DNA from: Actinomycetota bacterium
GTDB lineage: Bacteria > Actinomycetota > Coriobacteriia > Coriobacteriales > RUG844
Length of the DNA: 8,979 bases
Direction: 5' to 3'
Assembly (NCBI GenBank): GCA_013335845.1
Contig: JAAXUU010000037.1
Span: 1 to 8,979, forward strand
In this document: piece by piece, positions 1-6,617 of the stretch
Layout of the letters: every line of letters starts with the position of its first letter
How positions within the stretch are numbered: the first letter of the stretch is position 1
Translations under genes and position numbers: made by a program
The notes under the pieces: generated by a model
The model's database searches: none
What the model was told of the DNA's origin: nothing
The model's input: only the letters and a program-made list of their open reading frames with translations

Positions 1-15
1 CGTGGACATCCGCCC

Positions 16-35
16 ATCCCATACCCGTATGGGAT
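16..35 (-). terminator. candidate hairpin downstream of the radical SAM gene
   Basis: A perfect 9-bp inverted repeat: ATCCCATAC at 16-24 and GTATGGGAT at 27-35, so the folded loop is 2-4 nt. It starts 23 nt beyond the amrS stop codon, where a terminator would be expected. There is no T-run after it in the minus-strand direction, so it is not a canonical intrinsic terminator. It could be a 3' stabilising hairpin, a Rho-type or weak terminator, or an operator belonging to a gene outside the window. Confidence 0.4.
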
Positions 36-58
36 CATTCGGTTCTCTTCCGGTTCTG

Positions 59-886
59 CTAGCAATTTCCGGTGTAAACATATTTCAAATGCTTGCGGGC
101 GACATCGGCTAGATCGTACACCGTCTTTATAGGAGTCGCTTTCGCATCACTCATCTTGTAATCGGGGAAGAAGCGGCTGAGGTGATAGGGTATTTCAGGG
201 TCGATGCCCGCGAGCCATTTCGCAAGCTCCTCGATCTCTTCAGGTGAGTCGTTTTTCCCGGGAATGACAAGCGTGGTCACTTCGACATGACAGGATTTCG
301 CAGAGATCTCTATGGTTCGCCTGACTGTTGCGAAATCTCCTCCCGCGAAGTCGTAGAACTCCCGCGTGAAACCCTTGAGGTCGATATTCATCGCATCGAT
401 ATACGGCAGTAAAGCGCGTAAAGGTTCCTCGCAGACCATTCCATTGGTCACGAGAACATTCTTGAGACCCTCCTCATGCGCGAGTTTCGCACAGTCGAAT
501 ACATACTCATATGAGATGAACGGCTCGTTATACGTATACGCGATGCCGATATTTCCCTGCGGCTCCAGCTCGTGCGCCCGTCGTACAAGTTCTTCGGGTG
601 AGATATAGGTGTATGCGACATCCTCCTCATATGCCTGGGAGATTTCGCTGTTCTGGCAGAAGGGGCAGCGGAGATTGCACCCGTAACTCCCAATAGAGAG
701 AATCATACTCCCGGGGTAGAAACGCATGAGCGGTTTCTTCTCGATGGGATCGAGAGCGATGGACGTTATTTTGCCATAGTTATCGCAAATAATCGTGCCG
801 TTCACATTCTTTCGCGCATGGCATCTGCCCAGATGTCCTTCTTCGATCATACAATAATGCGGGCAATTCTCACAACGGGTCTTCAT
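59..886 (-). CDS. amrS: AmmeMemoRadiSam system radical SAM enzyme
   Basis: A 275-residue cytosolic radical SAM protein of the AmmeMemoRadiSam family. The CX3CX2C cluster motif (C70, C74, C77, in GCNLRCPFCQN) should bind a [4Fe-4S] cluster and cleave S-adenosylmethionine. The N-terminus is cysteine-rich (C5, C8, C12, C22, C34) as in this family, followed by the hallmark DPIEKKPL (46-53). Further core motifs are AYTYNEP (116-122), VTNGM (146-150), MNIDLKG (166-172), TTLVIPG (204-210) and HLSRFFPDY (235-243). The family's substrate and reaction are not established to my knowledge. The start codon overlaps the stop of the upstream LigB-AMMECR1 gene by 4 nt (ATGA), with a purine-rich GGTGGTGAGG just upstream, so translation is probably coupled. 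The protein ends at YVYTGNC. Many longer relatives continue here into a cysteine-containing tail, which is absent, and the few codons after the TAG stop do not encode it. Family assignment is confident; molecular function is unknown. Confidence 0.95.
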   Translation of the reverse strand: MKTRCENCPHYCMIEEGHLGRCHARKNVNGTIICDNYGKITSIALDPIEKKPLMRFYPGSMILSIGSYGCNLRCPFCQNSEISQAYEEDVAYTYISPEELVRRAHELEPQGNIGIAYTYNEPFISYEYVFDCAKLAHEEGLKNVLVTNGMVCEEPLRALLPYIDAMNIDLKGFTREFYDFAGGDFATVRRTIEISAKSCHVEVTTLVIPGKNDSPEEIEELAKWLAGIDPEIPYHLSRFFPDYKMSDAKATPIKTVYDLADVARKHLKYVYTGNC

Positions 887-2268
887 GTATGCCTCACCAC
901 CTTGAAACGCTCAAGTTCGCAGTATTCGTCCGAACGGATACCTGCCTTCTGCTTGGCGATAGCTATCTGCTGCGCGACCGTGTCGACACCTTCGAGATTC
1001 GGCAAGAGTAAGCCTCGCCGATTCCCGTTTGTCACGATGACGCCATATTGCTCGGCATCGAGTTCTTCGGGAGAGGAAACCGGCTCAGCCGGACCGAGGA
1101 CATCGATGCTGTAAACCAAATCCGGAAGTTCATGTTCCCGCACGGGAGAGAACCGAGGATCCTCACACCCCGCTGATATCGCATTCCGCAGGATCTCCTC
1201 AGCAACGCAGGAGGTTGTCGGTTGGATAGTACCGATACACCCACGCAGTTGACCGCGCTTTTTGAGCGAAACGAATACCCCGGCAGTCGTAGTGAGCATA
1301 TCGGAGGGAACGTCCAAGGGGATAGACGTACGCTGTCCGGTCCTGATATAGGTTTCAAGACTTGAACGGGCAAGCTGCACATAGGCATCCTCCTTTTCCT
1401 TCGTCGCACCGAGCTCGAATCTCTCCCTTGCCCTTAGGACCTCTGCGAACTTCCTGCTTTCATCCGTCCCCGTGACTTCGAAAGATGCGACGCAGTAGCC
1501 GACACCAAAAGGGCCTTCGTATGAAAGCAACTCCGAATCGAGTGCTTTTCCATCCAACGCACCGGCCATGATCTGGAACGAACGCAAACCACACTCTGCG
1601 GCTTTGTCGCAGAAATCCTCATCGAAGAGGAGCATGCGCGTGAAATCCGCATCGGCTGCGGCTGCGGTCAACTGGCGATCGAACGCGGGGCCTTCGGGTG
1701 CATATCCGTAAGGACCGGTTTTCGTGAGTTTATGTGAGAGGTCGCCGCTTGCGATGAAGACTACGCGTCGGCCGAGCTTCTCGGCGGTATCCGCGATACA
1801 TCTACCCACTTCGTAATGCTCAAGTGGTGACATCCCCGAAAGCCCCACCCGGACCAGCTTATAGTCGGTGTATTCCTTATTCACGAAATAGAGGGGGACG
1901 AAGGTCGCATGATCGAGCATCGGCTCGCGCTCCCCTTCCGTACCGGCGGGAACAGAGCGTTGCTGAGTTATATTGCTGAGCTCATCGACGAATTCTGCGT
2001 CATAGGCGATCTCTATGGTTTCTTGCGGAGCCCCGAAGCTACCCATATCCCCTTGCGCTCGTAGTCCCGGAGAAATGTGGAAATAATCTCCATAGAGCGT
2101 GGTATGCGGGGAAGAAAGAACGATAGTTTCGGGTGCAATCGCCGCGATGCGGCGAGCCACCTCTTCGAACGCGTCGATCGTCGCTTGGATCTTACGCTCT
2201 TCTCCATGCCCGACCGATGGCACGATCAAAGGAGGATGCGGAACAATAAAGCCGGCGAGAACACTCAT
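883..2268 (-). CDS. amrA: LigB/Memo-like and AMMECR1 fusion protein (AmmeMemoRadiSam protein A type)
   Basis: A 461-residue two-domain cytosolic protein. Residues 1-265 resemble the class III extradiol dioxygenase LigB/Memo fold. Candidate metal-site residues are H11 (VPHPP), H55 (SSPHTT), H120 (MLDHA) and H179 (SGDLSHK). Residues about 290-461 form an AMMECR1 domain with the invariant LRGCIG motif at 341-346 and the typical CEDPRF, YSIDVL and GLLLPNLEG segments. Relatives of both halves occur in bacteria, archaea and eukaryotes (human MEMO1 and AMMECR1). The biochemical role is unresolved; dioxygenase activity is not implied by fold alone. The ATG at 2268 follows GAGGAG with a 6-nt spacer, which supports this start. 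It is the first gene of an operon with the radical SAM gene, whose ATG overlaps its TGA. All three parts of the AmmeMemoRadiSam trio are therefore present in two proteins, suggesting that they act in one pathway or complex (inference). Confidence 0.93.
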   Translation of the reverse strand: MSVLAGFIVPHPPLIVPSVGHGEERKIQATIDAFEEVARRIAAIAPETIVLSSPHTTLYGDYFHISPGLRAQGDMGSFGAPQETIEIAYDAEFVDELSNITQQRSVPAGTEGEREPMLDHATFVPLYFVNKEYTDYKLVRVGLSGMSPLEHYEVGRCIADTAEKLGRRVVFIASGDLSHKLTKTGPYGYAPEGPAFDRQLTAAAADADFTRMLLFDEDFCDKAAECGLRSFQIMAGALDGKALDSELLSYEGPFGVGYCVASFEVTGTDESRKFAEVLRARERFELGATKEKEDAYVQLARSSLETYIRTGQRTSIPLDVPSDMLTTTAGVFVSLKKRGQLRGCIGTIQPTTSCVAEEILRNAISAGCEDPRFSPVREHELPDLVYSIDVLGPAEPVSSPEELDAEQYGVIVTNGNRRGLLLPNLEGVDTVAQQIAIAKQKAGIRSDEYCELERFKVVRHT

Positions 2269-2458
2269 GGCGAACTCCTCACAACACTGCTTTTATTGTA
2301 GTATGAGACTATCAGTTTGAGTCCTCGCACTGAAAGATGCAAGTCCTGAAGAAATGTCGAAACCTGTTGTTCATGAAATGGTTTACAATCAATGCGCTCG
2401 GATGGAACCATGGCATCCATCTATCGGGATACGATTAGGAAGGTAACGTAGGGTTGAA
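2269..2458. promoter_or_regulatory. divergent intergenic region between the amrA and CPBP genes
   Basis: These 190 bp separate two divergently oriented genes, so promoters for both are expected here. A TACAAT -10-like hexamer lies on the minus strand at 2300-2295, 26 nt before the amrA start; the sequence 16-18 nt upstream is a poor -35. A second TACAAT is on the plus strand at 2384-2389, which would give a leader of about 60 nt for the CPBP gene, again without a good -35. A short GGATG/CATCC inverted repeat (2400-2404 and 2414-2418) surrounds CCATGG. None of these is decisive, and I see no small gene or RNA in this stretch. Confidence 0.35.
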
Positions 2459-2872
2459 ATGAAAAAAATATCGATCTACCTCGCGATAACTTTCGGCCTG
2501 ACTTGGTTATGTTGGGGATTGATGGTGCTTACGCTAGACCTTGCCGACCTTTCCGGTTCCATCGTAGCGCAGGGCATCATTGCGGGAAGTATGTTCTTCC
2601 CTCTTATCGGAACCTTGCTCACCAAGCTGATTTTGAAGAAACACGTCTCTATCGATTTGAAGTTCAAGCCGAACTTCGATAAAGGGATCCGATACTACAT
2701 AGTAGCTTGGCTCACCCCTGCGATATTCACTCTCCTCGGCTGCATGATCTATTTCTTGATATTCCCCGACCGATTCGACCCGACCTTCGGTTACTTCAGG
2801 GAAGCATTGGCGCCCGTGATAGCGACCGGCCAGCTTCAGGACGATATGGTTCCTTTGATAATGACCGCCTAG
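2459..2872 (+). CDS. N-terminal fragment of the CPBP protease, ending at the amber codon
   Basis: This is the part that would be made if the TAG at 2870-2872 is read as a stop: 137 residues with about four hydrophobic segments and a basic loop around 59-76. It contains none of the glutamate, arginine or histidine residues expected at the CPBP active site, so it should be proteolytically inactive. It is the same locus as the pseudogene entry spanning both halves and is listed separately because an automated annotation may show it as its own gene. Confidence 0.4.
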   Translation: MKKISIYLAITFGLTWLCWGLMVLTLDLADLSGSIVAQGIIAGSMFFPLIGTLLTKLILKKHVSIDLKFKPNFDKGIRYYIVAWLTPAIFTLLGCMIYFLIFPDRFDPTFGYFREALAPVIATGQLQDDMVPLIMTA

Positions 2873-2908
2873 GTCATTGCGGCGCTCACCATCGCTCCAC
2901 TCATAAAT

Positions 2909-3379
2909 ATGATCTTCGCCGTGGGCGAGGAAACCGGCTGGCGCGGTTTCCTGTTCCCCTCTCTCTGCGAACACATATCGCAACGCTCCGCGGTGATCGC
3001 AAGCGGTTTCATCTGGGGGCTCTGGCATGCTCCGATTATATACCTCGGACATAATTACGGCACCGACTACTGGGGTTACCCTGTGCTGGGAATTGCAGCC
3101 ATGTGCGTCTTCTGCATCTTCGCCGGATCGCTTCTATGCTATCTCACCCTCAAGACGGACAGCATCTGGCCTGCAGCTTTGAGTCATGGCGCGATCAATG
3201 CGATTGCGGGATTGGGAATATATTTCATGACCGTGGGCACGCAGGCGAATCCCCTATTGGGACCTGCGCCGACCGGTCTTGTCGCCGGTATCCCTTTGAT
3301 AGCTCTCGGGACCTTCTGCTGGATCAAACTTTCGAGCGAGAAACCGTCCGAGAAGAACCTTACAGCCGGAAACGTTTAA
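2909..3379 (+). CDS. C-terminal fragment of the CPBP protease, with the catalytic motifs
   Basis: 156 residues in the same frame as the N-terminal fragment, from the first ATG after the amber codon. It holds GEETGWRG near its own N-terminus (residues 6-13), a histidine at 40 in GLWHAPIIY and SHGAINA at 92-98, the expected CPBP motif order. No convincing ribosome-binding site precedes ATG 2909 (the upstream bases are CCACTCATAAAT). The ATG codes for an internal methionine two to six residues before the catalytic motif, so independent translation looks unlikely. It is the same locus as the pseudogene entry. Confidence 0.4.
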   Translation: MIFAVGEETGWRGFLFPSLCEHISQRSAVIASGFIWGLWHAPIIYLGHNYGTDYWGYPVLGIAAMCVFCIFAGSLLCYLTLKTDSIWPAALSHGAINAIAGLGIYFMTVGTQANPLLGPAPTGLVAGIPLIALGTFCWIKLSSEKPSEKNLTAGNV

Positions 3380-3420
3380 GGCGAAATTTCCGCTTGCCCA
3401 TATTCTCATCATATCGCAAT

Positions 3421-3435
3421 GCTAGGATACCTAGC
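3421..3435. repeat. small perfect inverted repeat between the CPBP gene and mscS
   Basis: GCTAGG and CCTAGC are separated by ATA in the 102-bp gap before the channel gene. The 6-bp stem is followed by no T-run, so it is not a convincing terminator. It could be a small operator or chance. The rest of the gap shows no clear promoter. Confidence 0.25.
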
Positions 3436-3481
3436 GGAGCACTGATTCCGTCCCAGTAGAACCGATGATCAAAGGAACCTC

Positions 3482-4243
3482 ATGGACCAAGTGAAAAGTT
3501 TTATCGAGAACACTCCGTGGCTGGAGAATACGTTGATATTCATCATCGTATTCATCGCAACCCTCGTCTTAGCCCACCTTGCAACGCAACTTGTACAGCG
3601 CGTCCTCAACCACGGTGGGAATCCCCTCCCGTCCAGCAGCATCTTCGTGAACATCACACGTGCGGCTATCTGGTGTCTTGGATTGAGTGTCATCCTTGAT
3701 ACGTGCTTCGGCATAAACGCAAGTGCTCTTATCGCCGCTCTCGGGGTTGCCGGTATCGCGATATCACTCGGATTCCAGGATACGCTTTCCAATTTGATCG
3801 GGGGTCTTCAGCTCTCGCTCGCCAGACTTGTTGAACCGGGCGAGCGCGTCGAGATCATGGGCAAGCAGGGGCTCGTCCAAGACATAACCTGGCGTCACAC
3901 CACCCTCCTCGACTCCGACGGGAATGTGAACTACATCCCCAACTCGATCATCAATAAGAATTCACTTACCCATCTCGATACGACTATGACAGTCAAGGTT
4001 CCTTTCCTCGTTGCAAACGGTAGTAACCTCGAGGCACTCACAGAAACCCTCATCACCAAGAGTTCGAAAGCACTGGCTGACGAAGGTACGATACTCTCAC
4101 CTGTCTCCGTGCAATATTCGGGTAGCACTCTCGGTGGATTGACGGGTAGCATCTGCGTCACCATCGAACGCGGCAGTATGCCCGGCGATAAAGTGAGCGA
4201 CCTCATATCACGTGCGGTTGCACAGGAAATCGCCCCATCATAG
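3482..4243 (+). CDS. small-conductance mechanosensitive ion channel, MscS family
   Basis: A 253-residue inner-membrane protein with MscS architecture, close to the size of the minimal family members. Such channels open under membrane tension and release osmolytes during hypo-osmotic shock. Hydrophobic helices lie at about 16-38 and 57-75. The pore helix region (79-115) has the small-residue pattern ALIAALGVAGIAISLGFQ, then the characteristic amphipathic continuation with DTLSNLIGGLQL. It is followed by EPGERVEI, the beta-domain and the YIPNSII signature (151-157), then the C-terminal cytoplasmic domain. The start ATG follows AAAGGA with a 5-nt spacer. It lies 102 bp after the CPBP locus on the same strand, so co-transcription is possible but not shown. 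The TAG stop is 21 bp from the convergent PAP2 gene end. Confidence 0.93.
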   Translation: MDQVKSFIENTPWLENTLIFIIVFIATLVLAHLATQLVQRVLNHGGNPLPSSSIFVNITRAAIWCLGLSVILDTCFGINASALIAALGVAGIAISLGFQDTLSNLIGGLQLSLARLVEPGERVEIMGKQGLVQDITWRHTTLLDSDGNVNYIPNSIINKNSLTHLDTTMTVKVPFLVANGSNLEALTETLITKSSKALADEGTILSPVSVQYSGSTLGGLTGSICVTIERGSMPGDKVSDLISRAVAQEIAPS

Positions 4244-4261
4244 GTGGCGCGACACGCGCAC
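4244..4261. terminator. GC-rich hairpin in a 21-bp convergent gap
   Basis: GCGCG (4247-4251) pairs with CGCGC (4255-4259) over an ACA loop, and two further pairs (GT with AC) form across a single bulged G. The hairpin fills almost all the space between the mscS stop and the PAP2 stop, the position of a bidirectional terminator. No T-run follows on either strand, so canonical intrinsic termination is not supported. Confidence 0.3.
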
Positions 4262-4264
4262 GAT

Positions 4265-4939
4265 CTATGCGCCCTCGCATACGGTAGCTTGTACGCCTTC
4301 CGTCCTTCGCCGACGCATCGCATGTATACCTGAGCCTGCGCAGAATACGCAGGACGCTAAAAGCCATGCGCCCAGCACATCACTAGGCCAGTGAACGCCG
4401 AGGTAGACCCTGGAAAGGCCGATGCCCACGACGAGGAGTAGGGCGACCGGGATGACGACGGACTTGAACGTACGGGAATACGTACGCGAGAAGTAGTCGC
4501 AGAGAAACAGTACGATAAAGGCGCACAGTATGGAATTCGTGAATGAATGACCTGAAGGAAACGAAGGATCACTTGGCAGCGTAATGAGGTTCGCAGTTGG
4601 TCGCACACGGGAACATGCGTATTTGATTCCCCAAAGTACCGCCTGACCACTTAGAAACGTCGCCAGGAAATACTTCAAATCGCCCCATTGTTTACTTGCG
4701 TACAGAACGATTGCTACGACGACCGCTATCGAAACGCTTGCCGCCACACCCCCGATATGAGTGAAAACGCTCACTATAGGAGTGATTTGTGCAGTGTGCC
4801 AAGAATATACAACATTCGTAACGGCGTCATCGAAGACTTGCACCCAAAGCGCACCTGAAGCAATCGATACGCATACGATGATGAATGCAAGCGCGCAAAG
4901 AGTTGCAGTGATGAAGTATCGCTTCTCCTGCTTACCCAT
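4265..4939 (-). CDS. PAP2 family phosphatase (membrane-associated lipid phosphatase)
   Basis: A 224-residue membrane protein of the PAP2 (phosphatidic acid phosphatase type 2) superfamily. All three signature motifs are present in order: K106-x6-R113-P114 (KYACSRVRP), PSGH (128-131) and S176-R177-x5-H183-x3-D187 (SRVYLGVHWPSD). H131 and H183 would act in phosphoryl transfer. Five or six hydrophobic helices alternate with these motifs. Substrates in the family include undecaprenyl pyrophosphate, phosphatidic acid and phosphatidylglycerol phosphate; the sequence does not decide between them. I chose the ATG at 4939 because the frame upstream of it overlaps the pyrophosphatase gene by over 150 bp and encodes a basic, serine-rich stretch unlike a PAP2 N-terminus. 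From 4939 the protein begins MGKQEKRYF and enters the first membrane helix. The start is 4 nt after the pyrophosphatase stop, with only a weak AGGG close to the ATG, so translational coupling is likely. Confidence 0.9.
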   Translation of the reverse strand: MGKQEKRYFITATLCALAFIIVCVSIASGALWVQVFDDAVTNVVYSWHTAQITPIVSVFTHIGGVAASVSIAVVVAIVLYASKQWGDLKYFLATFLSGQAVLWGIKYACSRVRPTANLITLPSDPSFPSGHSFTNSILCAFIVLFLCDYFSRTYSRTFKSVVIPVALLLVVGIGLSRVYLGVHWPSDVLGAWLLASCVFCAGSGIHAMRRRRTEGVQATVCEGA

Positions 4940-4943
4940 AACC

Positions 4944-6569
4944 CTAAGCGCCGCTCTCGATAAGGCGCCCGACCACCTGCTTCTTTCTGGAGAGTATCCC
5001 CGGGACCCAGACGCTGCCTTCGTCGAAGGAGATGTCGAAAGCACGCGCGACAAGGCGCGTCTTTCCCACGCATATGAATTGGGAGCCCTCGACGATGACA
5101 TCGGTCACAAGCAAGAGCAAGGTGTCATAACCATGCGCTGCTCGCACTTCTTCCATACGTGCGACCAACTCATCTTCGCGTGCGAGAATCGCCTTCGAAT
5201 CGACCGTCTCATACTGAGCGATCGCCATGACGGTATCTCCGAAATGGAATTCCTTCGAATCACGACCGACGATATCGTCGATTCGCAAATCCTCGTCTCC
5301 GCCGCGTGAACGGAACACCTCCATACCGAACTCAATGGGATCGCGCTCGATAATAGCTCCGAGTTTTACCGCCATTGCGCGATCTACAGCCGTAGCGGTC
5401 GGCGATTTCAGAAGCACCGTATCGGTCATGATAGCGGAAAGTAGAAGTACGGCTATCTTTTTCGGAATCTCGACACCCGCGGTTTCGTATTGCTGCGCGA
5501 CGATCGTCGCAGTGGATCCCAGTGGAAGATTCAAGAACACGATCGGCCCGCTCGTCTGTATATCGCCGACTCGATGGTGATCCAGTATCTCCCTCACGGT
5601 CGCTTCTTCGATTCCGGGCGCTGCCTGGGAAGTCTCATTATGGTCGACGAGAATGACACTGCGCTTGACCGAGCGTGCGATATCGCTGCGGGTTATGATC
5701 CCGATAGGGAAACCTTCACTGTCCAAAACCACCGCTTCGCGATGGGGACTGGCAAGCAGATCCTCGGTCGCCTCGGCAAGGAGATCTTGCGCTGTGAACG
5801 TGACACAATCGGTCTCGATATGCTCGGACACCGATTGTGCAAGAGAAGCGAAACGCGTAGTTGCATAGGTATCATGCCGGGACAAGAGGAGTGATGCACC
5901 CTTTGCCCGTGCGAGTTCGACGACTTCGGGAGTCGGTTTCGCGCCACAGGTGAACAGTATGCATGCGACTCCCGCTTCCAGAGCGAGTAAGGGCGTGCGC
6001 TTGCGGTCGCCTAGGATGATGGTGTCACCGGGAGCGATCATCGTGACGGCGGTCTCGGGCTCACTGGCACCGACAAGGAGATGCCCGGTAAGTTCAGTCT
6101 CCTCATCGCCGACTTCGATAGTCCCATCGATCGATTTCAGCAGATTCTTTATCTTGACCGGAGCGTCGGTGAATCCCGCCACCTCCGTCTCGGCCACATA
6201 GAGCTCTGCGAGTTTTCGCGACGATAAGATCCCGGCGTACTTTCCCTCTTCGTTAACCGCCACCAATGCGCGTATTCCGCGCTCCCGTATGGTACGTCCC
6301 GCTTCCAGCATCGTGGTATCGAGAGTCACACTTATGACAGGAGACGACATGGCATCGCACACGCGATTGTGCACATGGGGAATCTCGATAGGCGCTTCGA
6401 TTCCCAGTTGATCGAACAAACGAAGTGTCTCCTTCGGCATAGGACCGAGACGTGCCGGGATGTATTCCTTCTCGGGGTCGATAAGCCCCTTGAGATACGC
6501 ATAGGCATAAGCCGACACCACTGAGTCGTTATCGGGATTCCTATGCCCCACCACGATGACAGGACTCAT
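4944..6569 (-). CDS. manganese-dependent inorganic pyrophosphatase with CBS and DRTGG domains (family II)
   Basis: A 541-residue cytosolic enzyme that hydrolyses pyrophosphate to phosphate. The catalytic DHH domain is split by a regulatory insert. GHRNPDND (8-15; H9, D13, D15) comes first, then CBS1 (about 68-127), a DRTGG-type domain (about 130-246) and CBS2 (about 247-302). The catalytic part then resumes with VDHNE (D309, H310), LDHHRVGD (H331, H332) and MTDTVLLKSP (D383). The DHHA2 region ends in the substrate-binding SRKKQVV (527-533). Family members with this insert are known to be inhibited by AMP or ADP and activated by diadenosine polyphosphates; applying that here is inference. The start ATG follows AGGAGAGG with a 7-nt spacer. 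It lies between pcrA (48-nt gap) and the PAP2 gene (4-nt gap) on the same strand, so one transcript is likely. Confidence 0.95.
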   Translation of the reverse strand: MSPVIVVGHRNPDNDSVVSAYAYAYLKGLIDPEKEYIPARLGPMPKETLRLFDQLGIEAPIEIPHVHNRVCDAMSSPVISVTLDTTMLEAGRTIRERGIRALVAVNEEGKYAGILSSRKLAELYVAETEVAGFTDAPVKIKNLLKSIDGTIEVGDEETELTGHLLVGASEPETAVTMIAPGDTIILGDRKRTPLLALEAGVACILFTCGAKPTPEVVELARAKGASLLLSRHDTYATTRFASLAQSVSEHIETDCVTFTAQDLLAEATEDLLASPHREAVVLDSEGFPIGIITRSDIARSVKRSVILVDHNETSQAAPGIEEATVREILDHHRVGDIQTSGPIVFLNLPLGSTATIVAQQYETAGVEIPKKIAVLLLSAIMTDTVLLKSPTATAVDRAMAVKLGAIIERDPIEFGMEVFRSRGGDEDLRIDDIVGRDSKEFHFGDTVMAIAQYETVDSKAILAREDELVARMEEVRAAHGYDTLLLLVTDVIVEGSQFICVGKTRLVARAFDISFDEGSVWVPGILSRKKQVVGRLIESGA

Positions 6570-6617
6570 ATCTGTTCCTCTCCTGCGAGCGTTCTTCCGG
6601 AGTACTGCTTAGTCGTA

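Larger units (their letters stand above)
2459..3379 (+). pseudogene. CPBP family intramembrane metalloprotease (CAAX protease/Abi) interrupted by an amber codon
   Basis: A continuous 306-codon reading frame broken only by TAG at 2870-2872 (codon 138). It resembles multi-pass membrane proteases of the CPBP family. Hydrophobic segments appear at about 5-25, 38-58, 78-103 and 118-137 before the stop, with several more after it. The catalytic signatures all follow the stop: GEETGWRG (EExxxR, residues 156-163), the WHAPIIYLGH histidine region (H190) and SHGAINA (H243, N247). The frame is uninterrupted on both sides, and relatives usually run through this point in one protein of about this length. 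CAG to TAG is a single C-to-T change. The likely result is a membrane fragment lacking the active site. A base-call error or translational readthrough remain possible. Four other genes here end in TAG, which argues against general reassignment. The start is ATG 2459 with a weak ribosome-binding site (GTAGGG, 5-nt spacer). Confidence 0.8.

Noticed and set aside
2269..2458. Riboswitch, tRNA or other structured RNA in the divergent intergenic region
   Set aside because: Only short weak inverted repeats are visible; there is no cloverleaf, no recognised riboswitch core and no terminator-like hairpin with a T-run.
2870..2872. TAG as pyrrolysine or a reassigned sense codon
   Set aside because: amrS, mscS, the PAP2 gene and the pyrophosphatase gene all end naturally in TAG, and CPBP proteases are not known pyrrolysine proteins. 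Local readthrough cannot be excluded, but recoding has no positive support here.
2534..3052. 172-codon open frame on the minus strand, antisense to the CPBP gene across its amber codon
   Set aside because: Its composition is that of an antisense shadow of the plus-strand gene (charged, low-complexity, no recognisable domain), while the plus-strand frame carries clear CPBP motifs on both sides of the stop.
4940..5101. 54-residue N-terminal extension of the PAP2 protein
   Set aside because: It would overlap the pyrophosphatase coding region by over 150 bp and encodes a basic, Ser/Arg-rich stretch unlike a family N-terminus. MGKQEKRYF directly before the first membrane helix is the better start.
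5490..5894. 134-codon plus-strand open frame within the pyrophosphatase gene
   Set aside because: A shadow of the CBS2/DHH coding region; it has no recognisable motif and lies fully inside a well-supported gene.
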